Origin: Zygnema cylindricum
Taxonomy: Eukaryota > Streptophyta > Zygnematophyceae > Zygnematales > Zygnemataceae
Direction of reading: 5' to 3'
Assembly (NCBI GenBank): GCA_037447655.1
Contig: JBBHKE010000891.1
Location: 1 to 51,013 of the forward strand
Length of the DNA stretch: 51,013 nucleotides
Shown here one piece after another: positions 50,309 to 51,013 of the stretch (the first letter of the stretch is position 1; each line of letters begins with the position of its first letter). Below the pieces are notes generated by a model that saw only the letters and a list, made by a program, of their open reading frames with translations, had not been told where the DNA came from and ran no database searches. A program made the translations under genes and the position numbers.

Positions 50309-51013
50309 ACAAAATCTAACAAAAAATAATCAAGGTGTAAAGTCAAATCTCTTGTTCACATTCATCACGTGACAACACAGTGTAGCGTACCGTACCGAGA
50401 AACAAGTTTCTCAACCTTGACTACGTAGAAAAGGAACGTTTAATCACTATAAAAAGGCGATGTTTATCTCGATACATCGTGATTATCAACAATACTGTAT
50501 ATTTGTGCGATATATCCATTATTGTGCATATATATATACCCATTATTAGTGTTGTGTATCGGTGAGCTTCTTATCAGCGATAATTCCGATTATCGATATA
50601 CCTATTATTGTTATCGGTAAGGGGACCAATACGTTTTGATATATCGCTCTCTGTAATAAGATTGGTATTCAACGATATATCAACATGGTGAACTAATAAC
50701 CAGGGGGCGAAGGGGGCTCAATCAAGGGGGAGGGGGGTGCGCGGGGGTATGGTACACCGTGAATCGTTATAAGCCTTATGTACTCTATATCGGCACCCCA
50801 AAATTTTGACATTGATACCTTAAATATAATAAAATACACTACTTAAGAACGTGGACCAAAATCTGCCACGTCTCCTGGCCCTAAATTAGAATGAATGACG
50901 CTAATTTTTTCTTTACACAAATAAATTTTATACGCTAATAATGATTCAAGGTGTACTTTGAGTAATACGAAACCATACATACGAAGTACGGACCGATAAA
51001 TATTGTTTATCCA
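50309..51013 (+). repeat. 0.7-kb direct repeat, copy 2, running off the window
   Basis: Matches 46061-46780, including the hAT-type MITE (start TAGTGTTGTGTATCGG at 50547) with the family B MITE at 50753-50955. The matching end of the element lies beyond the window. Confidence 0.9.
50753..50955. mobile_element. MITE family B, copy 3
   Basis: Appears identical to the copy at 46520-46722, having been duplicated with it. Confidence 0.85.

Noticed and set aside
46061-51013. Interpreting the 0.7-kb direct repeats as LTRs of a retrotransposon
   Set aside because: No gag/pol frames between them, no primer-binding site seen, and the intervening DNA is gene flank and MITEs.

Overview
Eukaryotic nuclear DNA. 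The evidence is a large gene split into eleven exons by spliceosomal introns of about 260 to 1340 bases with consensus GTAAGT-like donors and pyrimidine-rich CAG acceptors, plus hAT transposons, TA-flanked MITEs, satellites and microsatellites. No operon, Shine-Dalgarno or prokaryotic signal is present. I cannot name the clade. I recall GB1/RHD3-like GTPase plus VWA proteins among large hypothetical proteins of fungi, but introns of this length are unusual for fungi, so a large-genome alga, protist or invertebrate is equally possible.

Layout. 38-2244: decayed hAT transposase (minus strand). 2245-5800: repeat-derived intergenic DNA with a truncated hAT end, a hairpin and a 488-bp MITE. About 5805-20290: left arm of a very large inverted duplication, carrying one copy of the large gene on the plus strand (6669-19054). 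About 20290-32370: a 12-kb spacer made almost entirely of repeats: a 40-bp satellite with a 360-bp higher-order period, a four-level nest of transposons (23864-27391), two adjacent MITEs and a 1.4-kb pure purine tract. About 32370-48775: right arm with the second gene copy on the minus strand (33592-45227). From 46061 to the end: hAT-type and TA-type MITEs, a second copy of the gene's 5' flank, and a 0.7-kb direct repeat that runs off the window.

The gene. Splicing at the boundaries I could phase gives a protein of 2370 residues: a helical N-terminus with a SAM-like stretch, a helical region, a beta-rich (propeller-like) region, a GBP/VLIG-like GTPase core (P-loop [15 protein letters not shown]), five exons rich in Cys and His with a repeated GHPGxH module, and a C-terminal VWA domain with a complete MIDAS (DESGS, Thr, Asp). 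The architecture is reminiscent of interferon-inducible giant GTPases and NFX1-type proteins, so a role in innate defence or membrane remodelling is a reasonable guess, but it is only inference. The two genes lie tail to tail. The left copy has two single-base insertions in the GTPase exon; the right copy has one in a Cys/His exon. As written, neither copy encodes the full protein, but the lesions are complementary.
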